From positions 3,412,001-3,476,000 of the forward strand of contig NZ_CP056775.1 of NCBI RefSeq assembly GCF_016894445.1: 64,000 nt of DNA, in the 5' to 3' direction. The position numbers and the translations under genes were made by a program. Source of the stretch: Dyadobacter sandarakinus. GTDB lineage: Bacteria > Bacteroidota > Bacteroidia > Cytophagales > Spirosomataceae. The notes under the pieces were generated by a model. That model made no database searches. It was not told the origin of the DNA and was given only the letters and a program-made list of their open reading frames with translations. This document shows, piece by piece, positions 1 to 7,716 of the stretch. Numbering within the stretch: the stretch's first letter is position 1; each line of letters starts with the position of its first letter.

Positions 1-630
1 TACATTCGGGCTGCGGATATAGTCGCTTTCCAGTACCAGGCTGCCGGTATTTTGGAGGGCCAGTACATCCCGGATCACCGGTCCTGCAAGGTGCCCGCCT
101 TTGAGTAGCACTGCCTTGCAGCCTTTTTCAAGCAGGATACCGGCCGCATGCTGCATGCTTTTCAAATCGGTTATTTTTTCAGAAACCAGGATTTCTGCCT
201 CGTCAATATTGGGCGTAATGAGGTCGGCGCGGGTAAGCAGCTCCTGCCACAATGCATCCACTGCATCCTCCCGGATCAGCCTGCTGCCGCTTGTAGACAC
301 CATGACGGGATCGAAAACAACAAAGCGAGGCTGGTAATCTGCCAGTGCACCCGCGATTACCTGCGCTGTTTCGGCCGTATTGACCATCCCGATTTTGACT
401 GCGTCAATGGTAAAATCTTCAAATACAGCTTCCAGCTGCTGACGTAAAAATTCGGGTGGCACCGCATGAATGGCGCGGACGCCGGTAGTGTTCTGGGCAG
501 TGAGCGCCGTGATGGCTGACGTACCATAAGCTCCCAGTGCAGCCACGGTTTTGAGGTCAGCCTGAATGCCCGCTCCCCCGCCGCTGTCAGAGCCGGCTAT
601 GGTAAGTACAGTAGGATATCGTTTAATCAT
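1..630 (-). CDS. thiD: Hydroxymethylpyrimidine/phosphomethylpyrimidine kinase ThiD (3' part cut by window edge)
   Basis: Kinase that phosphorylates HMP and HMP-P to HMP-PP, the pyrimidine half of thiamine. The reading frame starts with ATG at 630 (MIKRYPTVLTIAGSDSGGGA) and stays open for 210 codons to the window edge, so the C-terminus is missing. The N-terminal AGSDSGGGAGIQAD motif binds the pyrimidine. FDPVMVSTSG around residue 125 and LLKGGH near residue 190 are typical of the ribokinase-like fold. The gene starts 27 bases after the thiE stop on the same strand, so it is the third gene of a thiM-thiE-thiD operon under the TPP riboswitch at 2220-2295. Identity is secure; what follows downstream is not visible. 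Confidence 0.93.
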   Translation of the reverse strand, partial: MIKRYPTVLTIAGSDSGGGAGIQADLKTVAALGAYGTSAITALTAQNTTGVRAIHAVPPEFLRQQLEAVFEDFTIDAVKIGMVNTAETAQVIAGALADYQPRFVVFDPVMVSTSGSRLIREDAVDALWQELLTRADLITPNIDEAEILVSEKITDLKSMQHAAGILLEKGCKAVLLKGGHLAGPVIRDVLALQNTGSLVLESDYIRSPNV

Positions 631-657
631 GGTGGAAATGGGAATAAGGTCCTTTTA

Positions 658-1308
658 TCAGAGCCTGTTTTTTTTACCTGAAATAACAGCCTTCCGAAGC
701 TGCTCCGCGGCATACCCGGGGAAAGCCGCGCTGCAAATGGCCGATACCACCGCTATGCCGCTTGCACCATGTTGTATAGCCTGCGTCACGTTTTCGGTGT
801 TAATGCCTCCGATGACCACCAGCGGGTGACGGCTCACTTTCGCTGCCTGCTGCAACCCGGCCATGCCCCAGGCGGTCCCGGTATCCGGTTTAGTAGGTGT
901 ATCAAAAAGAGGGCTGATGGCCAGGTAGCTGATTTCCCAATCATTTGCCTCCTCAACATTTGCCATATTCTCCGCAGAAATACCCACGATGCTTTGGCCC
1001 GGAAGTACCTGGCGGAGCTGGTGATAATGCATGTCGCTTTGCCCGACGTGAACACCATCGGCGCCGGCTGCCAGCGCAACGTCCACACGGTCGTTAATGA
1101 TGAGCGGAACATTGTATGGAGCCAGCAGCTCTTTCATTTTGGAGGCTTTATCAATAAAATCCCGGGTGTCCAGGTTTTTTTCTCGAAGCTGTACCAGGGA
1201 TACGCCTCCTTTTACAGCCTCTTCCACAATCCAAAACAGATCACGACCAAGGCAGGCGGCCTCGTCGGTGACAAGGTACAGATCCAGAGGAAGTGTGCTA
1301 GCGGACAT
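658..1308 (-). CDS. thiE: Thiamine-phosphate synthase ThiE
   Basis: Joins HMP-PP and thiazole phosphate to give thiamine phosphate. The 216-residue product has the TIM-barrel signatures of the family: YLVTDE at the start, VSLVQLREKN near residue 38, INDRVDVALAAGADGVHVGQSD around residue 80, and VVIGGINTENV plus GASGIAVVSAI near the C-terminus for the pyrophosphate and phosphate sites. ATG at 1308 is chosen because the longer open frame upstream encodes sequence unrelated to ThiE and lies inside thiM. With this start the gene overlaps the thiM stop by 11 bases, which suggests translational coupling. It is the middle gene of the salvage operon. Confidence 0.95.
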   Translation of the reverse strand: MSASTLPLDLYLVTDEAACLGRDLFWIVEEAVKGGVSLVQLREKNLDTRDFIDKASKMKELLAPYNVPLIINDRVDVALAAGADGVHVGQSDMHYHQLRQVLPGQSIVGISAENMANVEEANDWEISYLAISPLFDTPTKPDTGTAWGMAGLQQAAKVSRHPLVVIGGINTENVTQAIQHGASGIAVVSAICSAAFPGYAAEQLRKAVISGKKNRL

Positions 1309-2116
1309 CAGCAGAACGATCCGGTGAAACGCTGATACGGGTAAGTTCAGCAAGGTGGTCCGGCGATACGGCCAGTGCATCCAGGAATGCAACCTGGAAA
1401 GACCCCGGGAGCTGGGCATGACGATAGGCGAGCTCGCCGCATACGCCCATGGTCGCTGCCGCAGATACGGCTGCCGCCAGCGGGTCGCTACATACCGCAG
1501 CATAGGCGCCGGCAATTGCCGAAGCTGAGCACCCCATTCCGGTAATACGTGTCATCAGCGGCACACCATTTGAGATGTAATACACCTTTCCATTCCCAAC
1601 AATCAGGTCGGTAACCCCGCTCACACTGACAACCGATCCGAAGCGGCGGTTCAATGCCAGCGCGGCATCCAGGCTCTGGTCGGAGGAGGCGGTACTGTCC
1701 ACTCCTTTGGTAGTGATGTTTGCACCGGCCAGTGCCATGATCTCAGAGGCATTGCCCCGGATAATGGCGGGCGGGGCGGTTTCCAGGAGCTGTGTCAGTA
1801 CCTGATTGCGGTACGAAGTGGCACCCGCTCCTACCGGATCCAGGACAATGGGCTTGCCGAGGGCAGCCGCACGGCTCATGGCCAGCTTCATGCCTTCTGC
1901 CCAGGATGCAGACAGTGTACCAATGTTGACCACGAGCGCGCCGGCAATGCTCACCATTTCCTCCACTTCTTCCACCGCATGCGCCATCACCGGCGATGCA
2001 CCCAGCGCCAGCAATGCATTTGCAGTGAAGTTCATAACCACATAATTTGTGATATTATGCACGAGAGGCACATTTTCACGGAGCAGCACGAGATTTTCCC
2101 TGATATTGATTTCCAT
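1298..2116 (-). CDS. thiM: Hydroxyethylthiazole kinase ThiM
   Basis: Phosphorylates hydroxyethylthiazole for thiamine salvage. The product has 272 residues, the normal family length. VPLVHNITNYVVMNFTANALLALGASPVM near the N-terminus binds the thiazole. IVLDPVGAGATSYRN near residue 120 and ITGMGCSASAIAGA near residue 200 (with the catalytic Cys in GMGCS) form the ATP site. ATG at 2116 is preferred over an upstream in-frame start at 2203, because the extra residues are not ThiM-like. It is the first gene of thiM-thiE-thiD and is preceded by a TPP riboswitch. The set of genes points to salvage plus condensation, with thiC/thiG not seen here. Confidence 0.95.
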   Translation of the reverse strand: MEINIRENLVLLRENVPLVHNITNYVVMNFTANALLALGASPVMAHAVEEVEEMVSIAGALVVNIGTLSASWAEGMKLAMSRAAALGKPIVLDPVGAGATSYRNQVLTQLLETAPPAIIRGNASEIMALAGANITTKGVDSTASSDQSLDAALALNRRFGSVVSVSGVTDLIVGNGKVYYISNGVPLMTRITGMGCSASAIAGAYAAVCSDPLAAAVSAAATMGVCGELAYRHAQLPGSFQVAFLDALAVSPDHLAELTRISVSPDRSADVR

Positions 2117-2219
2117 TTTTCTGATGTTTTGCAAAAAGAAAAAGAACGGAACCCGAGACAGGCAGGTTGTGCGGTGATTTCCGCATAAAGAAATTACAGG
2201 CACCCAAGTACCTCTGATT

Positions 2220-2295
2220 GCTTTTTCCTACGACAGTGCCAGCTGTTTCAGGTTCGAAGGGTATGAATCTCAGTCCTTTTGGACACCCCTAAAGC
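2220..2295 (-). promoter_or_regulatory. TPP riboswitch (THI element)
   Basis: Read on the minus strand, the conserved pieces appear in order: AGGGGTG, CTGAGA, ATACCC, AACCTGA and a closing GTAGGAAAA. GGCTTT at the 5' end can pair with AAAAGC at the 3' end as P1. It sits about 100 bases upstream of the thiM start, as expected for thiamine control of thiMED. Downstream lie two short stems, GGTAC/GTGCC near 2200-2213 and TGCGG/CCGCA near 2171-2186. No long U-tract follows either, so whether control is by termination or by blocking translation cannot be told from sequence. Confidence 0.93.
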
Positions 2296-2316
2296 CATTC
2301 TTAGCTGCGAATGTAG

Positions 2317-2324
2317 TAGTTTTG
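2317..2324 (+). promoter_or_regulatory. Candidate -7 box of a Bacteroidetes promoter for the HAD phosphatase
   Basis: TAGTTTTG matches the TAnnTTTG consensus and lies 60 bases before the ATG at 2384. No clear TTTG -33 element is seen at the right spacing, so this is a weak call. Confidence 0.3.
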
Positions 2325-2383
2325 GTTGTTTATGAAAAACACTTGCATCAACCGGTACTTATTTTCTTTTTTAAATTTTTGAA

Positions 2384-3058
2384 ATGATCAAAGCTGCAAT
2401 ATTTGATATGGATGGGTTGCTGATTGATTCAGAACATTTCTGGACAGAGGCTGCCCGCGAAGTGATGCGCAAGGTAAACTTTGAGCTTACCGATGCATTG
2501 AAACTCCAAACCACAGGACTCTCGGTTAAACTATTTCTTGACTTCTGCCACCAGCTGCAACCCTGGAATACACCCACTTTCGAGGAACTGGAAGCAGAAA
2601 TCCTGACCATTGCGCACCGCAAAATTCTTGAAAATGCCGAACCCATGCCGGGTGCCATTGCGCTGATCAAAGACCTGAAAGCCACGGGACTTAAACTGGG
2701 CGTAGCGTCGGCATCGCATATGGAACTGATCGAGGACGTGCTGGAAAGACTAGACATTCTTCAGTACTTCGATGTATGGCACTCGGGCGAGCTGGAAGAG
2801 TTTACCAAGCCGCATCCGGCCGTATACCTCACCACTGCTGCCAAGCTGGGCGTACTACCCGCTGAATGCATTGCGTTTGAAGATTCGCATGCCGGGCTGC
2901 GGTCGGCACATGCGGCAGGCATGATCACGATCTCGGTTCCGGCCAGGGAAGTTTTTGAAGATGCCAAGTTCAATATGGCGCATTATAAAATAAGGTCACT
3001 GGAAAAATTCGTATTAAGCGAAATGTCCGGAGTACCGCAAAATGTCCTGGAATCCTAA
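2384..3058 (+). CDS. HAD-superfamily sugar-phosphate phosphatase (HxpB/YniC-like)
   Basis: Predicted cytosolic phosphatase acting on small phosphosugars such as hexose phosphates. The 224-residue product shows all four HAD motifs: DMDGLLIDSE at residues 8-17 (Asp8 nucleophile, Asp10 acid/base), VASAS near 107, the Lys in TKPHP near 143, and FEDSHAG near 166. The helical cap between residues 18 and 80 is of the beta-phosphoglucomutase/HxpB type. The substrate cannot be fixed from sequence, and beta-phosphoglucomutase is a possible alternative. The gene is divergent from the thiamine operon and lies 27 bases upstream of the histidine kinase gene, with no obvious functional link. Confidence 0.85.
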   Translation: MIKAAIFDMDGLLIDSEHFWTEAAREVMRKVNFELTDALKLQTTGLSVKLFLDFCHQLQPWNTPTFEELEAEILTIAHRKILENAEPMPGAIALIKDLKATGLKLGVASASHMELIEDVLERLDILQYFDVWHSGELEEFTKPHPAVYLTTAAKLGVLPAECIAFEDSHAGLRSAHAAGMITISVPAREVFEDAKFNMAHYKIRSLEKFVLSEMSGVPQNVLES

Positions 3059-3085
3059 CCTGCCTTCGTCCACCTACACTATCCC

Positions 3086-4426
3086 ATGATCGGATTACGG
3101 CATTTCAGTATCATGATTATGATCAGGATCACCCTGATCGTACTTAGTGTGATCGGACTTGCGTGGCTGGCTTCGGTCCATACCAATAGTACGCTGGTGT
3201 ATGTCATCGGGACGATTTTCATTTTTGCCCAGGCTTCGCTTCTGTACCAGTATGTGACCAATGTAAACCGGAAACTGACGTACTTCCTGGAATCTGTCCG
3301 CTACTCGGATTTTACGATCAATTTCCGGGCAGACAACAAGATGGGGCGGACGTTCAAGGAACTGAACCAGCAGTTTAACGAAGTACTGCATGCTTTCAGA
3401 CAGGCGCGGGCCGAAAAAGAGGCCAATCTGCAATACCTGAATACCATTGTGCAACATATCGGTACGGGCCTGATCACATTTGACAGTACCGGGCAGGTTA
3501 ACCTGATCAACAATGCGGCATTGCGGATGCTGGGCATTTACCGGCTGCACCACCTCAACGAGCTCCGCGACCGCCACCCGCGGCTGTACGAGCTGCTCTC
3601 AACCCTCGACAGCGGCGTGCGGGAGCTTTACCGTACCCCATCCGACCAGCCACTGGCCCTGCAGGGAGCAGCCATCCAGCTGAGGGGAACCTGGGTACGT
3701 ATTGTTGTTTTACAAAACATACAGACCGAACTTCAGCAGCAGGAAATCGAGTCGTGGCAAAACCTGACCCGGGTGCTGCGGCATGAGATCATGAATTCCA
3801 TGACACCCATTGTATCGCTGGTAGGCACCATGCGCCTGATTGTGAACGAAGACATTGAACGCTCGACCAATGATCAGGAAGCCGTAAATGACCTAAAGGA
3901 AGCACTTTCGACGCTCGAAAAGCGTAGTAAGGGCATGATGCAGTTTGTGAATGCCTACCGGGATTTTACCACCCTGCCTAAACCGGTATTTGCCAGTATC
4001 AGTGTGGAAGAGTTACTGCAGGAAGTGATCCAGTTGCTTCAGACAGACCTGACCCGGTCGGGTGTGCTCTGGAAGCTGTCGGTAAAGCCCGAGGACCTGA
4101 CCGTAAAGGCCGACGCGAGCCAGATTCAGCAGGTATTGATTAATCTTATCAAGAATGCGTCGGAGGCATTTTCCACCCAAACCAACCGTACCATCAGTCT
4201 GTCGGCCTACCAGGTAGATAATGTTGTTATGATTGAGGTGGCCGACAATGGCGATGGCATTGAGCCGGAAGCTATGGAAAATATTTTCATCCCCTTTTAC
4301 ACTACCAAAAAAACAGGCTCAGGCATCGGGCTCAGTCTTTCGAGGCAGATTCTGCAGCAGCATAATGGTCAGCTGAATGTTGCATCCGACGTAGGAAAAG
4401 GTACAGTTTTTACGTTAATTATCTAG
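3086..4426 (+). CDS. Membrane sensor histidine kinase, NtrY/AtoS-like
   Basis: A 446-residue sensor kinase. Two hydrophobic segments (about residues 8-30 and 36-56) give a short periplasmic hairpin, so there is no large extracellular sensor. A linker helix and a PAS-like domain (about 110-215) follow. The dimerisation domain carries the phosphoacceptor His at about residue 233 in VLRHEIMN. The ATPase domain has the N box (NLIKNASEA, near 353), G1 (DNGDGI, near 388) and G2 (GSGIGLSLS, near 412). No response regulator gene is adjacent, so the partner is encoded elsewhere. In related bacteria NtrY-like kinases pair with sigma-54 activators, which is only a possibility here. Confidence 0.88.
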   Translation: MIGLRHFSIMIMIRITLIVLSVIGLAWLASVHTNSTLVYVIGTIFIFAQASLLYQYVTNVNRKLTYFLESVRYSDFTINFRADNKMGRTFKELNQQFNEVLHAFRQARAEKEANLQYLNTIVQHIGTGLITFDSTGQVNLINNAALRMLGIYRLHHLNELRDRHPRLYELLSTLDSGVRELYRTPSDQPLALQGAAIQLRGTWVRIVVLQNIQTELQQQEIESWQNLTRVLRHEIMNSMTPIVSLVGTMRLIVNEDIERSTNDQEAVNDLKEALSTLEKRSKGMMQFVNAYRDFTTLPKPVFASISVEELLQEVIQLLQTDLTRSGVLWKLSVKPEDLTVKADASQIQQVLINLIKNASEAFSTQTNRTISLSAYQVDNVVMIEVADNGDGIEPEAMENIFIPFYTTKKTGSGIGLSLSRQILQQHNGQLNVASDVGKGTVFTLII

Positions 4427-4528
4427 CAGTCAGCGCAAGGCAACCGTACCGGAATGAAATGCCGCAGTACGTTCCAACCTTCGTAAAAGCAGGACTGTCA
4501 TGATAAAAAAGCCAAAAACTTGACCGGT

Positions 4529-4972
4529 ATGAAAAACTACGTCTTAGCTGCATTGATGCTTGTTTGTACATCATGCAAAAACACGACGGTGGACAGGAAG
4601 GATGAGGAGATTATGTACAAACAGTCGGTTCTCCTCAATGATGTCCCCAAAGCTACACTTACATTTTTTGACGTTCAGGACAGTCGGTGCCCGCAGGGTG
4701 TACAATGCTTCTGGGCGGGCAATGCAACCGTGGACCTCCTGCTTTCGGGTGTAACTGCGGAAGGTGGCGTGAACGAACATGTAAAAATGTGCCTAGGCGA
4801 TTGCAGGACACTTTACAAAATGAGCTCCTTCAAAATGGCGGATACCCTGACGAAGCGTTTTGCCGATGAAAATTACCGACTGATCCTGACCGCAGTTAAC
4901 CCTGCCGCAAAGGTCGATAGTACCGGGAACAAGGAAAAACGTTCCATTCTGCTTAAAATTGAAAAGCAATAG
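4529..4972 (+). CDS. Small lipoprotein with DSRCP/WAGNA motifs, function unknown
   Basis: A 147-residue exported protein. MKNYVLAALMLVCTSCKN is a lipoprotein signal with the likely modified Cys at residue 16. The conserved-looking core is DSRCPQGVQCFWAGNA near residues 50-65, followed by a Cys pair (MCLGDCRT) near 86-92, which could form disulfides outside the cytoplasm. Lipoproteins with a D-S-R-C-P...W-A-G-N motif are familiar in Bacteroidetes, but I know of no assigned function. ATG at 4529 is chosen over a TTG three codons upstream because it gives a clean signal peptide. The next gene is convergent, 5 bases away. Confidence 0.75.
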   Translation: MKNYVLAALMLVCTSCKNTTVDRKDEEIMYKQSVLLNDVPKATLTFFDVQDSRCPQGVQCFWAGNATVDLLLSGVTAEGGVNEHVKMCLGDCRTLYKMSSFKMADTLTKRFADENYRLILTAVNPAAKVDSTGNKEKRSILLKIEKQ

Positions 4973-4977
4973 CTGGC

Positions 4978-6660
4978 TCAGGCCAGCTTGCTTCTGCGGT
5001 ACCCGTAGCTGAAATAAATCACAAGCCCGATGGCCAGCCAGATCACAAAAATAAGCCAGTTGGATGCCCCGAGCTCTGTCATGAGGTACAAATTGGTAAG
5101 GATGCCGGCTACGGGCAGCGATGAAAAGTTGTGTCGGTAGCTCAATACCGTGAGCACGGCCCAGGTAATCCAGAAAACAATGGTGAGCAGCTTGTGCTCC
5201 ATGATCTCAGCCAGCGAAAGCGCGCGCCACTCAGCAATCGTGTCCTGGCCATACAAAATGATACCGGCTATGGAAAGTACAAACAGCAGTCCTACAAGGT
5301 ATTTTCCATTGATATAAGGCACCTTGAACTTGGAGTTGGCAGAAATACCCTTGTGATCCAGATAGAGCACTCCGCCGCAAACGAGTATGAATGCAAAAAA
5401 TGTCCCCACGCTGGTGAGGTCCACAAAAAAATCCATTTTGAAAAACAAGGCCGGTATGCCGACCACAAAGCCGGTGACGATTGTTGCGAAAGAGGGTGTA
5501 TGGTATTTGGGGTGGATTTTTGCAAAACGTTTCCATAACAATCCGTCGCGGCTCATGGTCATCCAGATCCTCGGCTGGCCCAGCTGATACACAAGCAGGG
5601 CGCTGGTAATGGCAATCACCGAGCTGACGGAAATAACGCCTGCCATAAAGTCAAGCCCGTTTTTTTGAAAAACAAAGGCCAGCGGATCGCTTACATTGAG
5701 TTCCTTGTAATTGACCATTCCGGTTAGTACGAGGGTAATCAGCACGTACAGGATGGTGCAGATTACCAGGCAGTAAATCATTGCTTTGGGCATGTCACGC
5801 TGGGGATCGCGGCACTCTTCGGCGGTGGTGGAGATGGAGTCAAAACCGATAAATGCAAAGAATACGGCGGCTACCCCACTCAGTACGCCCGGTACACCAT
5901 TGGGTGCAAAGGGTGACCAGTTTTCCGGTTTTACATAAAATGCCCCTGCAAAGATCACCAGTAACACTACGGTGATTTTCAGGACAACCATGATGTTGCT
6001 GGCCGTACGCGACTCACGAATACCAATATACACCAGCGCAGTGATCAGAAGGGTGATCAGTCCCGCCGGCAGGTTGAGGATGACGGCCAGGTCGCCGATG
6101 CGCGGGGCCGACTGATAGGTTTGCGCGGCAAAGAGTTCATAGGAAGAAAGTGCGCCGGCTCCCGACTGCTGCAGTTTTTCAAATGCTTCATGCGCAGACT
6201 CCTGGTTCATGGTGAGCCAGCCAGGCAGCGTAATGCCAAATCCTTTGAGCATACTCACAAAGTACTCCGACCACGAAATAGCAACCACCATATTGGAAAC
6301 TGCATATTCCAGGATGAGCGCCCAGCCGATGATCCAGGCAAACAGCTCGCCAAATGCCACATATGCATACGTATATGCACTACCCGACACCGGAACTGTA
6401 CTCGCAAACTGTGCGTAGGACAAGGCCGTAAAAACGCAGGCAATCGCGGTAAATACAAACAGGAGCGAAACCGCCGGTCCGCCATTATAGCTGGCCAGAC
6501 CAATTGTACTGAATATCCCCGCGCCCACAATGGCAGCAATTCCCAGCGACACTAGGTCCCTCACGCCGAGTATCTTGGCCAGGCCTCCGTCCGAAGCATT
6601 TGCATCCCTTAATATCTGATCTACCGTTTTTTTCCTGAAAAGAGAAGAATTTTTTCCCAT
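4978..6660 (-). CDS. APC-family amino acid permease (CAT/YfnA-like)
   Basis: Inner-membrane amino acid transporter of 560 residues with at least 12 hydrophobic segments. The N-terminal VSLGIAAIVGAGIFSTIGLAS motif is the substrate-binding unwound helix of APC transporters. SGSAYTYAYVAFGELFAWIIGWALILEYAV and FFAFIGFDSISTTAEECRDPQRDMPKAM are typical of the cationic-amino-acid branch. An insertion of about 45 hydrophilic residues around positions 165-205 explains the extra length over the usual 460 or so. The substrate is not determinable. The gene stands alone on its strand, convergent with the small lipoprotein. Confidence 0.9.
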   Translation of the reverse strand: MGKNSSLFRKKTVDQILRDANASDGGLAKILGVRDLVSLGIAAIVGAGIFSTIGLASYNGGPAVSLLFVFTAIACVFTALSYAQFASTVPVSGSAYTYAYVAFGELFAWIIGWALILEYAVSNMVVAISWSEYFVSMLKGFGITLPGWLTMNQESAHEAFEKLQQSGAGALSSYELFAAQTYQSAPRIGDLAVILNLPAGLITLLITALVYIGIRESRTASNIMVVLKITVVLLVIFAGAFYVKPENWSPFAPNGVPGVLSGVAAVFFAFIGFDSISTTAEECRDPQRDMPKAMIYCLVICTILYVLITLVLTGMVNYKELNVSDPLAFVFQKNGLDFMAGVISVSSVIAITSALLVYQLGQPRIWMTMSRDGLLWKRFAKIHPKYHTPSFATIVTGFVVGIPALFFKMDFFVDLTSVGTFFAFILVCGGVLYLDHKGISANSKFKVPYINGKYLVGLLFVLSIAGIILYGQDTIAEWRALSLAEIMEHKLLTIVFWITWAVLTVLSYRHNFSSLPVAGILTNLYLMTELGASNWLIFVIWLAIGLVIYFSYGYRRSKLA

Positions 6661-6831
6661 GCAATACTTGGCTGGCTTGGTGCCGGTTCGTGATTATGTC
6701 TGGCTAAAATAAAGATAATCCGTGCTTGTCCGCTCTGCCAGCTTACAATTTGTTCGCAAGCTCGCGGATTCACAGGATGAAAATTGCCTTATATTTACTC
6801 CCTGACGGCACCTTCACCCCTGTAAAAACCG

Positions 6832-7611
6832 ATGAAAACTGCTACTATTCTGATGATGCTGCTTCCGCTGCAGCAGCTTGTGGCACAGCAGATCAAACCC
6901 TATACCACTGCCCAGGCGCATTCGCACAATGATTACGAGCGCCGGCGACCGCTGGAAGATGCCTATGAGCAACAGTTCGGCTCGGTAGAGGCAGATATTT
7001 TCCTGGTGCGCGACACCCTTTTCGTGGCCCATACTGCGGGAGCAATCCGTCCGGAGCGGACTTTCCGGAAACTTTATCTGCAACCACTTCTTGATAAGAT
7101 TGAAAAAAATGGTGGCAATGTTTATCCTCAGCAGGATATACCATTGCAGCTGCTGATCGACCTGAAAACCAGCGGAGAGGAAACCCTGGCGGCATTGGTC
7201 AGAGAGCTGGCACCGCATGAAAAGATCCTGGCGCCCCGGGGACTGATCAGGATTGTGGTGAGTGGCAATACGCCTGACCCAGCACAGTTTGACAAGTATC
7301 CTTTGTTCATCTACTTCGACGGCCGTCCCGAAATGACCTACACGCCCGAACAACTCGCGCGCATCGGACTGATCAGCCAGGCTTTTCAAAAATACTCCAA
7401 CTGGAATGGAGAAGGCACTCTGCCCGAACGTGACAAAAAACGCCTGTCCAAAACCATCAGCGACATTCACCAGCTCGACAAAAAAGCGCGGATCTGGGCA
7501 ACACCCGACAACATCAACGCCTGGAAAACAATGATGACACTGGGTGTAGACTATCTTAATACCGATAAGGTGAGGGAAATGGGCGATTACCTGCGAACTG
7601 CGCCAAGGTAA
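6832..7611 (+). CDS. Secreted PI-PLC/GDPD-like phosphodiesterase (AIM6-like)
   Basis: A 259-residue protein with a signal peptide (about residues 1-18, ending LVAQ). HSHNDYERRRPL at residues 31-42, GSVEADIFLVRD near 50-61, VAHT near 66 and LLIDLKT near 105-111 match the PI-specific phospholipase C/glycerophosphodiester phosphodiesterase fold, where the His, Glu and Asp residues bind a metal and act as general base. The C-terminal KARIWATPDN segment fits the last strand of the barrel. It resembles the family named after yeast AIM6. The substrate is unknown; a phosphodiester-containing lipid or headgroup is plausible. The ethanolamine-permease-like gene follows 105 bases downstream on the same strand. 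Confidence 0.78.
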   Translation: MKTATILMMLLPLQQLVAQQIKPYTTAQAHSHNDYERRRPLEDAYEQQFGSVEADIFLVRDTLFVAHTAGAIRPERTFRKLYLQPLLDKIEKNGGNVYPQQDIPLQLLIDLKTSGEETLAALVRELAPHEKILAPRGLIRIVVSGNTPDPAQFDKYPLFIYFDGRPEMTYTPEQLARIGLISQAFQKYSNWNGEGTLPERDKKRLSKTISDIHQLDKKARIWATPDNINAWKTMMTLGVDYLNTDKVREMGDYLRTAPR

Positions 7612-7716
7612 ATTAACGGAATTAAATACGGCGTAAATATAAAGTTATGCAGGAAGAAATGGTTTGAGAGCAGTTATAACCTATATTGTACTGTTCTAAC
7701 TCCTAAACCATTCTTT

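Noticed and set aside
1309-1515. Longer thiE start at 1515.
   Set aside because: It would embed 69 non-ThiE residues inside thiM; the ATG at 1308 gives the family N-terminus.
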